From Pseudomonas pseudonitroreducens (lineage in GTDB: Bacteria > Pseudomonadota > Gammaproteobacteria > Pseudomonadales > Pseudomonadaceae), in the NCBI RefSeq assembly GCF_021603645.1, contig NZ_BQHJ01000002.1:1-64000 (forward strand): DNA of 64,000 nucleotides, given 5' to 3'. Of this stretch, positions 46,298 through 54,289 are shown one piece after another (positions within the stretch are counted from its first letter, which is position 1; each line of letters begins with the position of its first letter). A model generated the notes under the pieces. The model saw only the letters and a program-made list of their open reading frames with translations. It searched no databases and was not told where the DNA came from. The translations under genes and the position numbers were made by a program.

Positions 46298-47752
46298 ATG
46301 GTCATCGTCCCCGCCGAGCACCCGCTGGACTGGAAGAAGCCTCCGGTCATCACGTTGCTGCTGATCGTCATCAACATCCTGATCTACTTCGGCTACCAGG
46401 GTGGCGACAGCACACGGCGCGAAGAAGCCGTGCGTGTCTACCTGGAACAGGACCTGCTGAGCCATGAGCGCCCGCTGTTCAGCGCCTCGCTGGAGCGTCG
46501 CGAGCGGCTGAAAGCCGAGCAGCAGCGCGCCCTCGAAGCCCTGCCCCGCCAGCAGTTGGCCTGGCTGGTGCTCTCGGACCTGGAATTTGGCCACGAGCTG
46601 CGCGGCCTGCCAGCCTTCCAGCAGGACGCGGCCTGGCAAGCAGCGCGCACCCGGGCTGAGGCGGCCCGCGACCAGACCAGCAGCCTGCGCTTCGGCTTCA
46701 TCCCCGAGCGTTTCACCGTGCAGGGCCTGTTCGGCTCGATGTTCCTCCACGGCAGCTTCTGGCACCTGGCCGGCAACATGGTGTTCCTGTTCATCTTCGG
46801 CTTCGCCCTGGAAGCGGCGCTGGGACGCCTCCTGTACCTGGGCCTCTACCTGTTCAGCGGCCTGTGTTCCGGGCTGCTGTGGTGGGCGCTCGACCCTTCG
46901 TGGGTGCCTGGCATCGGCGCGTCGGGCGCGATCTCCGGCCTGATGGGCATGTATATCGGGGTCTACGGCTTGCGCCGCATCCAGTTCTTCTACTGGCTCG
47001 GGCCGCTGATCGGCTACCTCAAGGCGCCGGCGCTGTGGATCCTGCCGCTGTGGCTGGGCAAGGAACTGTTCGGGCTGATCCGTGCAGCCGACCACGTGAA
47101 TTACTACGCACACATCGGCGGGCTGGTCTCCGGCTTCCTCGCCGTCTGGTTGCCGCGCAAGCTGGGGCGAATGCCGGTCGACGAGGCCTACCTGGCGAAG
47201 GAAGACCCGGATGCGCCGTTCAAGCGCGCACTGGCCTCGCTGGATGAGCAGATCGGTCGCTTCGCTCTCGACCAGGCTGCCGCACGCGGTCCGCAGTTGC
47301 TGCGCCAGTACCCTGGAAGGGCTGTGCTCGTCGAACGCCTCTATGGTGTGGCCAAGGGGCGCCAGGATCGCGCCCTGATGAGCGAAACCCTCAAGCAGTT
47401 GTTCGCCCTGCCGCCGTCCCCCGCAGCCGATGCCTTGCTGCGCCGGCTCGCGGTGGAAAGCGCCGGCAGCGATGCAGGGCTGCTCGCGCACCCGACGATT
47501 CAACTGCATCTGCTGCGCAAGCTGCTGCAACTCAATGAAGCGCCCCAGGCGCTGAGCAGCTGGCGCCGCCTCGCGCGCTCCGGCCAACTGCCGGAACCCA
47601 TGCCCGGCCTGACCCTGCAACTGGCCAAGCAGATGGGCCAGAAAGGCGATTTGCAGGCAGTGCGCGAGCTCTCGCGCTTCCTCCGCCAACACTTCCCGGA
47701 AGCGGACCCAACCCGCCAACTGACGATCTATCAGCAGCACCTGGCCCCTTGA
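46298..47752 (+). CDS. rhomboid family intramembrane serine protease
   Basis: A 484-residue protein. After an N-terminal helix (VITLLLIVINILIYFGY) and a soluble insertion of about 110 residues, the rhomboid core has HGSFWHLAGNMVFLFIFG, the catalytic Ser in GIGASGAISGLMGMY and the catalytic His in YYAHIGGLVSGF. The C-terminal 190 residues are cytoplasmic-looking helical repeats. It would cleave transmembrane proteins in the inner membrane; substrates are unknown. A shared terminator follows. Confidence 0.9.
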   Translation: MVIVPAEHPLDWKKPPVITLLLIVINILIYFGYQGGDSTRREEAVRVYLEQDLLSHERPLFSASLERRERLKAEQQRALEALPRQQLAWLVLSDLEFGHELRGLPAFQQDAAWQAARTRAEAARDQTSSLRFGFIPERFTVQGLFGSMFLHGSFWHLAGNMVFLFIFGFALEAALGRLLYLGLYLFSGLCSGLLWWALDPSWVPGIGASGAISGLMGMYIGVYGLRRIQFFYWLGPLIGYLKAPALWILPLWLGKELFGLIRAADHVNYYAHIGGLVSGFLAVWLPRKLGRMPVDEAYLAKEDPDAPFKRALASLDEQIGRFALDQAAARGPQLLRQYPGRAVLVERLYGVAKGRQDRALMSETLKQLFALPPSPAADALLRRLAVESAGSDAGLLAHPTIQLHLLRKLLQLNEAPQALSSWRRLARSGQLPEPMPGLTLQLAKQMGQKGDLQAVRELSRFLRQHFPEADPTRQLTIYQQHLAP

Positions 47753-47764
47753 GCCACCCAACAA

Positions 47765-47793
47765 AAAGCCCCGCCGGCGAACCGGCGGGACTT
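47765..47793. terminator. terminator between rhomboid and csbD genes
   Basis: AAAGCCCCGCCGG, CGAA loop and CCGGCGGGACTT form a strong stem between convergent genes; the A-run on the left supplies a T-tract for the minus strand, so it probably serves the CsbD transcript best and may act in both directions. Confidence 0.75.
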
Positions 47794-47815
47794 GTGTCAT
47801 CCGTGTGCCTGGGCG

Positions 47816-48013
47816 TTACAGGTGGCGGCTGAAATCGCGGACTTCCTCTTCCGCTTTCTCGCGGGTCCAACCGTAGCGCTCCTGAAGCTTGCCCACCAGG
47901 TATTCGGCATGTCCGTCCGCCGCCTGCAGGTCGTCGTCAGTGAGCTTGCCCCACTTTTCCTTGAGAGAGCCGGACAGCTGCTTCCACTTGCCTTTGATGA
48001 CGTCAGTGTTCAT
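47816..48013 (-). CDS. CsbD family stress protein
   Basis: A 65-residue CsbD-like protein starting [20 protein letters not shown], hydrophilic and probably partly disordered. Family members are induced by general stress or stationary phase; their action is unknown. GAGGA precedes the ATG. It is 57 bp behind the BON-domain gene and probably shares its sigma-54 promoter. Confidence 0.92.
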   Translation of the reverse strand: MNTDVIKGKWKQLSGSLKEKWGKLTDDDLQAADGHAEYLVGKLQERYGWTREKAEEEVRDFSRHL

Positions 48014-48070
48014 GGCGATCCTCCTGTTCGAGGGTTGGATGGGGTAAGTCGTTCGAGGCTGGGCGCGCCC

Positions 48071-48418
48071 TTACTCGACCGACTTCAGGCCGTCAGCCGA
48101 TACGGCTTTCACGCCTTTGATGTCCTGTGCAGTCTTCACCGCCAGATCCTTCTCGGCATCGGTCTTGACGTTACCGGACAGGGAAACCACGCCCTTGTTG
48201 GTCTCGACCTTGATGTTGGTGCCGCTGATGTCCTTGTTGGCGATCAGGCTGGACTTCACCTTGCTGGTGATCCAGGTGTCGGAAACCGCCTCTTCAGTTT
48301 TCTGGACGGTGTCATTGGCGGCCAGAGTCGTCGGCTGGGCGAACACCGAGTTGGCGAACGAGAAGCTCAGAGCGGTTGCGGTGGCAGCGGCAAGGGCCAG
48401 TTTGTTGAAACGTTTCAT
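48071..48418 (-). CDS. BON domain (OsmY-like) periplasmic protein
   Basis: A 115-residue protein with a signal peptide (MKRFNKLALAAATATALSFS to FAQP) and one BON domain: SDTWITSKVKSSLIANKDI and VSLSGNVKTDAEKDLAVK. OsmY-type proteins protect the envelope under osmotic stress and act as periplasmic chaperones. AGGAG precedes the ATG. A consensus sigma-54 promoter lies about 70 bp upstream. Confidence 0.9.
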   Translation of the reverse strand: MKRFNKLALAAATATALSFSFANSVFAQPTTLAANDTVQKTEEAVSDTWITSKVKSSLIANKDISGTNIKVETNKGVVSLSGNVKTDAEKDLAVKTAQDIKGVKAVSADGLKSVE

Positions 48419-48484
48419 GGCGGTTTCTCCTGAATTATTGGAAAACTGCGGCCCGTTCCTGGCAGCAGTTGCACTAGGACTATC

Positions 48485-48499
48485 GCAAGCCCTGTGCCA
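48485..48499 (-). promoter_or_regulatory. sigma-54 promoter upstream of the BON-domain gene
   Basis: On the minus strand TGGCACAGGGCTTGC matches the -24/-12 consensus TGGCAC-N5-TTGC exactly, with GG and GC 12 nt apart. It predicts a start near 48473 and a leader of about 55 nt. The activator is unknown; the region upstream (48500-48611) has no site that I can name. Confidence 0.75.
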
Positions 48500-48611
48500 G
48501 CTTTCCGAAATCAGTAAAAACCTTATAAATCAGATAGTTAAGAATAAACCAAAAACACCTGTCGCTTGCAGATTGCAAAACCCGCCGCTGCGCTTCGTGC
48601 AGGCTGCACGA

Positions 48612-50033
48612 TCAGGTGCCGGAGCTGCGACCCAGTTTGGCCAGCACGGCTTCAAGCTGTACCACCTCGCCCATCTGCTCGAATGCCGGGTAGCGCTGGC
48701 GAATGAAGGCCAGCAGTTGCTGGGCAGGCTCTACCTGCCCCAGCTCTTCGGAGAATGCACGTGCAGCCATCAGGTAGGCGCGCGCGATGCCGGGATAATC
48801 CGGGAAGCGCTTGTGCAGGTTACGCAGCAGGCTAAGTCCCTCGCGAGCCTTGTGCCGCTCGATCAACACCTCGGCGATGCGTTCGCAGACGCTCGGGTCT
48901 TCCGGCAGGTAATCCGCCTGCAGTTGCCGGGCATTGAGGAAGGCGCTGGCGGCGAGCTGTGGATTGAGACGGCTGGCCAGCCCAAGGTAATGCGGCAGGT
49001 GGTTCAGGCATTCTGCACGCTCGTTGAGAGCGAACAGCAGTTGGTGATAGCGCTCGTTCAGCTTGAGATCCTGGCGCCCCTCGCGCAAGGCGGCGAGGAG
49101 GATCTCCAGCGCCGCTCCGGTCTGCCCTTCCTTGACCCGCACCTCAGCCTCGGCCAGGGCCTTGCGGCGGTGCCATTCCGGCGCGGCGAAGCCGGCTGGC
49201 GCATCTTCGCCGGCGGAGACGTAGCCCAGCGCCCCCTGATACTGGAACACGGCATAGCCCATCATGGCGCACATCACCACGCTGAAGTAGCCCGTCAACG
49301 CAGCGACCACGGGCACCATCACCACCCTGGGCAAGCCATGGGACAGCAGCCAGCCGACGTAGGTCGGCGACTGCCAGAGGATGAACAGGAATACACAGAG
49401 GATCAGATATCGCCAGCCCATGGCTGCGATCACCTGCCCCACTTCGCCGGGGCTGAGCGCCGCGCCCAGACTCTTGTCGAGGGACAGGCGAATGATGCTC
49501 GCCGGCAACACCAGCATGATGGCGATATTGGCCGCCCAATAGATCGCCTCGCTGTGGAAGTCGGCTGCCAGCCAGAGCAGCACCAGGGCAATCAGGAACA
49601 CCGCCAGTTGCTGGAAGAACGTCCGCAGGCTGTCAGCACTGAAGGCTTCCAGCAGGCCTGGGGCTTCCTGGCCGCCAAAGCTGGCCGCTTCGATCACGCT
49701 GTGCAGGTACTTGGTCGCCACACTGAATAGCGCGATCCAGAGCAGGAAAACCGCCGGCATGAACACACAGGCCAATGCCAGTAGTGCGCAGAACGCCAGT
49801 GGCCCCGCCTGGAAGCCATAGGCAAAGAATTTCGGCAGGCGCTCCCAGAAGGGTTGCGCGGTGTTCGCCGCCCCCAGGAAGCGCAGGTGGCCACGGCACA
49901 GCGGGCAAGACGGCGCATACTCTGGAGCGTCGGCGTTCAAGGGAATGCAGCAGTCACCGTAGTGGCGCTCGCAGGGCTGGCAATGCCAGGTCGCGGGTTG
50001 GGCACTGTGGTAGTGACAGTAACGCTTGTCCAT
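48612..50033 (-). CDS. membrane protein with B-box-like zinc finger and C-terminal helical repeats
   Basis: A 473-residue protein. The start MDKRYCHYHSAQPATWHCQP has AAGGA upstream. Residues 1-45 hold a Cys/His-rich module (CHYH, CQPCERHYGDCC, CPLC) resembling a B-box zinc finger. Five or six hydrophobic helices follow (about 70-290). The last 170 residues are helical and TPR-like (RYHQLLFALNERAECLNHLP). I recognise no named family. It lies between the BON gene (193 bp away) and pnp, on the same strand. Confidence 0.8.
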   Translation of the reverse strand: MDKRYCHYHSAQPATWHCQPCERHYGDCCIPLNADAPEYAPSCPLCRGHLRFLGAANTAQPFWERLPKFFAYGFQAGPLAFCALLALACVFMPAVFLLWIALFSVATKYLHSVIEAASFGGQEAPGLLEAFSADSLRTFFQQLAVFLIALVLLWLAADFHSEAIYWAANIAIMLVLPASIIRLSLDKSLGAALSPGEVGQVIAAMGWRYLILCVFLFILWQSPTYVGWLLSHGLPRVVMVPVVAALTGYFSVVMCAMMGYAVFQYQGALGYVSAGEDAPAGFAAPEWHRRKALAEAEVRVKEGQTGAALEILLAALREGRQDLKLNERYHQLLFALNERAECLNHLPHYLGLASRLNPQLAASAFLNARQLQADYLPEDPSVCERIAEVLIERHKAREGLSLLRNLHKRFPDYPGIARAYLMAARAFSEELGQVEPAQQLLAFIRQRYPAFEQMGEVVQLEAVLAKLGRSSGT

Positions 50034-50081
50034 CTCGGGGCATCCTTGGAGCGAGATCGGCGAATGGCGCATTCTCAAGGC

Positions 50082-50112
50082 AAAAAAAGAGGGCCCGCAA
50101 GGGGCCCTCTTT
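50082..50112 (-). terminator. intrinsic terminator after pnp
   Basis: On the minus strand AAAGAGGGCCC, a CTTGC loop and GGGCCCTCT followed by seven T. It ends the rpsO-pnp transcript. Confidence 0.92.
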
Positions 50113-50127
50113 CATTTCACCGTTTGC

Positions 50128-52233
50128 TTACACGCCAGAGGCTTCAGCAGCGGCTACGTCCTTGATGGACAGCTTGATGCGGCCACGGTTGTCCACATCG
50201 AGAACCAGGACTTTGACTTCCTGGCCTTCCTGCAGAACGTCGGTGACCTTGTCGATGCGCTTGTCGCTGATTTGCGAGATGTGCACCAGACCATCCTTGC
50301 CCGGGAGGATGTTGACGAAGGCGCCGAAGTCGACGATGCGCTCGACCTTGCCAACGTAGATCTTGCCGATTTCGGCTTCCGCGGTGATACCCAGGACGCG
50401 CTGCTTGGCGGCCTCGGCAGCTTCCTTGGTTTCGCCGTAGATCTTCACGCTGCCATCGTCCTCGATGTCGATCGAGGCCTTGGTCTCTTCGCAGATGCTG
50501 CGAATGGTGGCGCCGCCCTTGCCGATGACGTCGCGGATCTTGTCGGTGTCGATCTTCATCTGGATCATGGTCGGAGCGTTTTCCGACAGCTCGGCGCGCG
50601 GAGCGGCGATGATCTGGTTCATCTGGCCGAGGATGTTCAGGCGAGCTTCCAGGGCCTGGCCCAGGGCGATCTCCATGATCTCTTCGGTGATGCCGTTGAT
50701 CTTGATGTCCATCTGCAGGGCGGTCACGCCCTTGTCGGTACCGGCGACCTTGAAGTCCATGTCGCCCAGGTGGTCTTCGTCACCCAGGATGTCGGTCAGG
50801 ATGGCGAACTTGTCACCTTCCTTCACCAGGCCCATGGCGATACCGGCAACCGGCGCCTTGACCGGAACACCGGCGTCCATCAGAGCCAGGGAAGCGCCGC
50901 AGACCGAAGCCATGGAGCTGGAGCCGTTGGACTCGGTGATCTCGGAAACGACGCGGATGGTGTAGGGGAACTCGTCCTGGGTCGGCAGCATGGCAGCAAC
51001 GCTGCGACGTGCCAGACGGCCGTGGCCGATTTCACGACGGCCTGCGCTGCCCATGCGGCCACACTCGCCTACCGAGAACGGCGGGAAGTTGTAGTGCAGC
51101 ATGAAGGGGTCTTTGCGCTCGCCTTCGAGGGTGTCGAGCAGCTGGGCGTCACGGGCGGTGCCAAGGGTGGCAACGACCAAGGCCTGGGTTTCGCCACGGG
51201 TGAACAGCGCCGAGCCGTGGGTCTTGCCCAGTACGCCGACTTCGATCTTCAGCGGGCGAACGGTGCGGGTGTCGCGGCCATCGATACGCGGTTTGCCGTT
51301 GACGATGTTTTCGCGAACGGTGCGGTATTCCAGCAGGCCGAAGACTTCTTTGACTTCACCCGCGGAGAACTGGCCTTCGCCTTCGCCGGCGAACTTGGCG
51401 ACGATCTGCTCGCGCAGGGCGTCCAGGGCCGCGTAACGGTCCTGCTTGACGGTAACGGTGTAGGCCTCGGAGATGGCAGCACCGAACTCGGCCTTGATGG
51501 TGTTGACCAGAGCGGTGTTCTCGACCGGTGCGGTCCAGTTCCAGCTCGGCTTGCCGGCTTCGGTTGCCAGTTCGGCAATGGCACGGATGACTGCCTGGAA
51601 CTCTTCGTGGGCGTACAGAACGGCGCCCAGCATCTGGTCTTCGGTCAGCTCGTCGGCTTCGGACTCAACCATCAGTACGGCGTCGGAGGTACCGGCCACG
51701 ACCATGTCGAGGCTGGAGCTCTGCTGCTGTTCGTAGGTCGGGTTGAGGATGTAGCCGATTTCCGGGTGGAAGCCAACACGGGCAGCGCCGATCGGGCCGG
51801 CGAACGGAATGCCGGAGATCGCCAGGGCGGCGGAGGTGCCGATCATGGCGGCGATGTCCGGATCGGACTTCTTGTTGGTGGAAACGACGGTGCAGACGAC
51901 CTGCACTTCGTTCATGAAGCCTTCCGGGAACAGCGGGCGGATCGGGCGGTCGATCAGGCGCGAGGTCAGGGTTTCCTTCTCGGAAGGACGGCCTTCACGC
52001 TTGAAGAAGCCACCGGGGATACGGCCGGCTGCGTAGGTTTTCTCCTGGTAGTGCACGGAGAGCGGGAAGAAGCTCTTGCTCGGGTCGGCCTGCTTGGCGC
52101 CGACAACGGTGCAGAGCACGGTGACGTCGTCCATGGTGACCAGGACGGCACCGGTGGCCTGGCGGGCAATGCGGCCAGTCTCGAGGGTTACGGTCGACTG
52201 ACCGAACTGGAATTTCTTGATTACCGGGTTCAC
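50128..52233 (-). CDS. pnp: polynucleotide phosphorylase
   Basis: A 701-residue 3'-5' phosphorolytic exoribonuclease of the degradosome. It has two RNase PH domains (the second with [19 protein letters not shown]), a KH domain ([17 protein letters not shown]) and an S1 domain ([20 protein letters not shown]). The start codon is GTG at 52233, preceded by GAAGG. A structured intergenic region separates it from rpsO; in E. coli the comparable hairpin is cut by RNase III for autoregulation. Confidence 0.97.
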   Translation of the reverse strand: MNPVIKKFQFGQSTVTLETGRIARQATGAVLVTMDDVTVLCTVVGAKQADPSKSFFPLSVHYQEKTYAAGRIPGGFFKREGRPSEKETLTSRLIDRPIRPLFPEGFMNEVQVVCTVVSTNKKSDPDIAAMIGTSAALAISGIPFAGPIGAARVGFHPEIGYILNPTYEQQQSSSLDMVVAGTSDAVLMVESEADELTEDQMLGAVLYAHEEFQAVIRAIAELATEAGKPSWNWTAPVENTALVNTIKAEFGAAISEAYTVTVKQDRYAALDALREQIVAKFAGEGEGQFSAGEVKEVFGLLEYRTVRENIVNGKPRIDGRDTRTVRPLKIEVGVLGKTHGSALFTRGETQALVVATLGTARDAQLLDTLEGERKDPFMLHYNFPPFSVGECGRMGSAGRREIGHGRLARRSVAAMLPTQDEFPYTIRVVSEITESNGSSSMASVCGASLALMDAGVPVKAPVAGIAMGLVKEGDKFAILTDILGDEDHLGDMDFKVAGTDKGVTALQMDIKINGITEEIMEIALGQALEARLNILGQMNQIIAAPRAELSENAPTMIQMKIDTDKIRDVIGKGGATIRSICEETKASIDIEDDGSVKIYGETKEAAEAAKQRVLGITAEAEIGKIYVGKVERIVDFGAFVNILPGKDGLVHISQISDKRIDKVTDVLQEGQEVKVLVLDVDNRGRIKLSIKDVAAAEASGV

Positions 52234-52283
52234 GGTTTCTTTACCTTCGCTTTAGTTGCCTTGGGGGAAATTGTGGAAATGCC

Positions 52284-52377
52284 GGGAGTCGGACCCGAAT
52301 TCATTCCCTATAAAAGCGAGAAAGCCGGGAGCCGAAGCCGATGAGCGGTATACACCGCCCATCGACCCCGGACTCCC
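52284..52377 (-). other. structured rpsO-pnp intergenic region
   Basis: An outer inverted repeat, GGGAGTC (52284-52290) and GACTCCC (52371-52377), encloses an inner imperfect hairpin at 52340-52363 (GCGGT / ACCGC with flanking GATG / CATC). It may combine rpsO transcript attenuation with a processing site that controls pnp. The sequences are not conserved enough for me to equate them with the E. coli site. Confidence 0.5.
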
Positions 52378-52402
52378 AGCTTCCCACTTCAGGCTTGCCG
52401 TC

Positions 52403-52672
52403 TTAGCGACGCAGGCCCAGGCGACCGATCAGGGCGCTGTAACGAGAGGTGTCCTTGCTCTTCAGGTAGTCCAGCAGCTTACGACGCTGGTTAACCATAC
52501 GGATCAGGCCACGACGGGAGTGGTGGTCTTTGCCGTTGGCCTTGAAGTGGTCCTGCAGCTTGTTGATGTTGGCGGACAGCAGTGCAACCTGCACTTCCGG
52601 GGAACCGGTGTCGCCTTCAGCTTGCTTGTACTCGTTAACGATCTGGGCTTTTTCTTGGACGCTCAGTGCCAT
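52403..52672 (-). CDS. rpsO: 30S ribosomal protein S15
   Basis: An 89-residue S15 starting [17 protein letters not shown], with [18 protein letters not shown] and [20 protein letters not shown]. It binds 16S rRNA early in 30S assembly and usually represses its own translation. AGAGGAAG lies before the ATG. It sits 98 bp after truB and 169 bp before pnp. Confidence 0.97.
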   Translation of the reverse strand: MALSVQEKAQIVNEYKQAEGDTGSPEVQVALLSANINKLQDHFKANGKDHHSRRGLIRMVNQRRKLLDYLKSKDTSRYSALIGRLGLRR

Positions 52673-52770
52673 GATGGGGCTTCCTCTGAGGTAACAGGCC
52701 AGGGACTTCTCCCTGTGTTCATAGTAAGAGGTGTGACCGTGCCTGCTGACAGCCACCCTCGGTTTCGGTC

Positions 52771-53685
52771 TTAAGACCGAATCAGTCGACGCGGCGCCAG
52801 GCGCCCGTCATCGGTCACTTCACCGATACCGATGAAACGACCTTCGTGATCCTGCACCCGCAGCATGCCGAACTTCGGCACCTCGGGAGCGCGTACCGGC
52901 TGACCATGCAGCCAGTAATAGGCGCTGTGCTCTGACAACTGCAGCAGCGGCCAGTGTTCCAGCCCGGCATCCACCGGAAGCAGGAAACAGTCGAGGGCTT
53001 CATTGCCACCCTCGGCATGGGCCTTCTCGAGCTCCTCGAGCGTCACCGACTGGTTCAGCTGGAACGGCCCAGCCTGGGTCCGGCGAAGGGCAGCGACGTG
53101 TGCGCCACACCCGAGTTCGCGGCCCAGGTCTTCGACCAGCGTGCGAATGTAGGTGCCCTTGCTGCAGGAAACGGCCAGGGTCGCACAGGGCGACTCGAAG
53201 GCGAGTAAATCCAGGCGCGCAATAGTAACAGAACGCGCCTCGCGCTCCACTACCTCTCCTGCACGAGCCAGCTTGTAGAGCGGCTGCCCGTCCTTCTTCA
53301 GGGCCGAGTACATCGGCGGCACCTGCTCTATATCGCCGCGGAAGCGCGGCAGCAGGGCCTCGACAGCCTCCCGACCGGCGGTCACATCGCGCTGCTCAAC
53401 CACCTCGCCCTCGGCATCGCCGGTGGTGGTGGTAATGCCCAACTGGGCCACCGTCTCGTAGGCCTTGTCGGCATCGAGCAGGTACTGGGAGAACTTGGTC
53501 GCCTCGCCGAAGCACAGCGGCAGCACGCCAGTCGCCAACGGGTCGAGGCTACCGGTGTGGCCGGCCTTCTCGGCATTGAGCAGCCAGCGCACCTTCTGCA
53601 GGGCCTGGTTGGAACTCATGCCGCGCGGCTTGTCGAGAATCAGCACGCCGTTGACCGCACGGCGAATGCGTTTCACCTGGGCCAC
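52771..53685 (-). CDS. truB: tRNA pseudouridine-55 synthase
   Basis: A 304-residue TruB that makes pseudouridine 55 in the tRNA T-loop. The catalytic Asp is in [20 protein letters not shown]; the C-terminal PUA-like region is present. The start is GTG at 53685 with GAGGAG at the end of rbfA, only 3 bp after the rbfA stop. The stop codon lies inside an 18-bp palindrome (TTCGGTCTTAAGACCGAA). Confidence 0.96.
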   Translation of the reverse strand: MAQVKRIRRAVNGVLILDKPRGMSSNQALQKVRWLLNAEKAGHTGSLDPLATGVLPLCFGEATKFSQYLLDADKAYETVAQLGITTTTGDAEGEVVEQRDVTAGREAVEALLPRFRGDIEQVPPMYSALKKDGQPLYKLARAGEVVEREARSVTIARLDLLAFESPCATLAVSCSKGTYIRTLVEDLGRELGCGAHVAALRRTQAGPFQLNQSVTLEELEKAHAEGGNEALDCFLLPVDAGLEHWPLLQLSEHSAYYWLHGQPVRAPEVPKFGMLRVQDHEGRFIGIGEVTDDGRLAPRRLIRS

Positions 53686-53688
53686 GCG

Positions 53689-54078
53689 TTACTCCTCGGA
53701 ATCGCCGCCATGGCGACGATCCGCCGCCACCGCACGCTCGATCAGCGCCGACAACTCGGCACCACGGCGGATGCTGGCGTCGTAGCTGAAGTGCAACTGC
53801 GGCACGGTGCGCAGCTTCATTGCCTTGCCCAACTGCATGCGCAGGAAGCCCGCCGCATCGTTGAGGATGCTGGTGTTCTGCTTCACCACTTCGGCATTGT
53901 CGTCCTGGCCCATGACGGTGACGTACACCTTGGCATGGGACAGATCACGGGCCACGTCGACGCCGGTGATGGTCACCAGGCCCAGACGCGGGTCCTTGAT
54001 TTCACGCTGGATCAGCAGCGCCAGTTCACGCTGCATCTGGTCGCCGATACGCTGGGTACGGCTGTACTCTTTAGCCAT
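53689..54078 (-). CDS. rbfA: 30S ribosome-binding factor A
   Basis: A 129-residue KH-fold protein starting [19 protein letters not shown]. RbfA helps late 16S rRNA maturation and cold adaptation. [20 protein letters not shown] and [20 protein letters not shown] are typical. An upstream in-frame ATG at 54120 would add 14 unrelated residues. It is 211 bp after infB, across a hairpin, and nearly abuts truB. Confidence 0.96.
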   Translation of the reverse strand: MAKEYSRTQRIGDQMQRELALLIQREIKDPRLGLVTITGVDVARDLSHAKVYVTVMGQDDNAEVVKQNTSILNDAAGFLRMQLGKAMKLRTVPQLHFSYDASIRRGAELSALIERAVAADRRHGGDSEE

Positions 54079-54230
54079 TTCTCTAACCTGCTTACCCGAG
54101 CCGTGAGGCTCCAGCATCAATTACGGGTTTGAATTCGACCGGATGACTAGGCGGGAAGACGAAGACAGTGCTCCAGCACGGCAAGGCTTCCCGACGACGT
54201 CATACGATTGAAGGCGAATCCGTATAAGCG

Positions 54231-54270
54231 GCAAACGCCCGGGGCAGCTGGATAGCTGGCCCGGGCGCTG
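54231..54270 (-). terminator. hairpin after infB
   Basis: On the minus strand CGCCCGGG-CCAGC and CAGCTGCCCCGGGCG form an imperfect long stem about 20 bp after the infB stop, followed by TTTGCC. It is likely a partial terminator or processing site within the long nusA-infB-rbfA-truB transcript. Confidence 0.55.
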
Positions 54271-54289
54271 CGTTCACGCTCGAATACCC

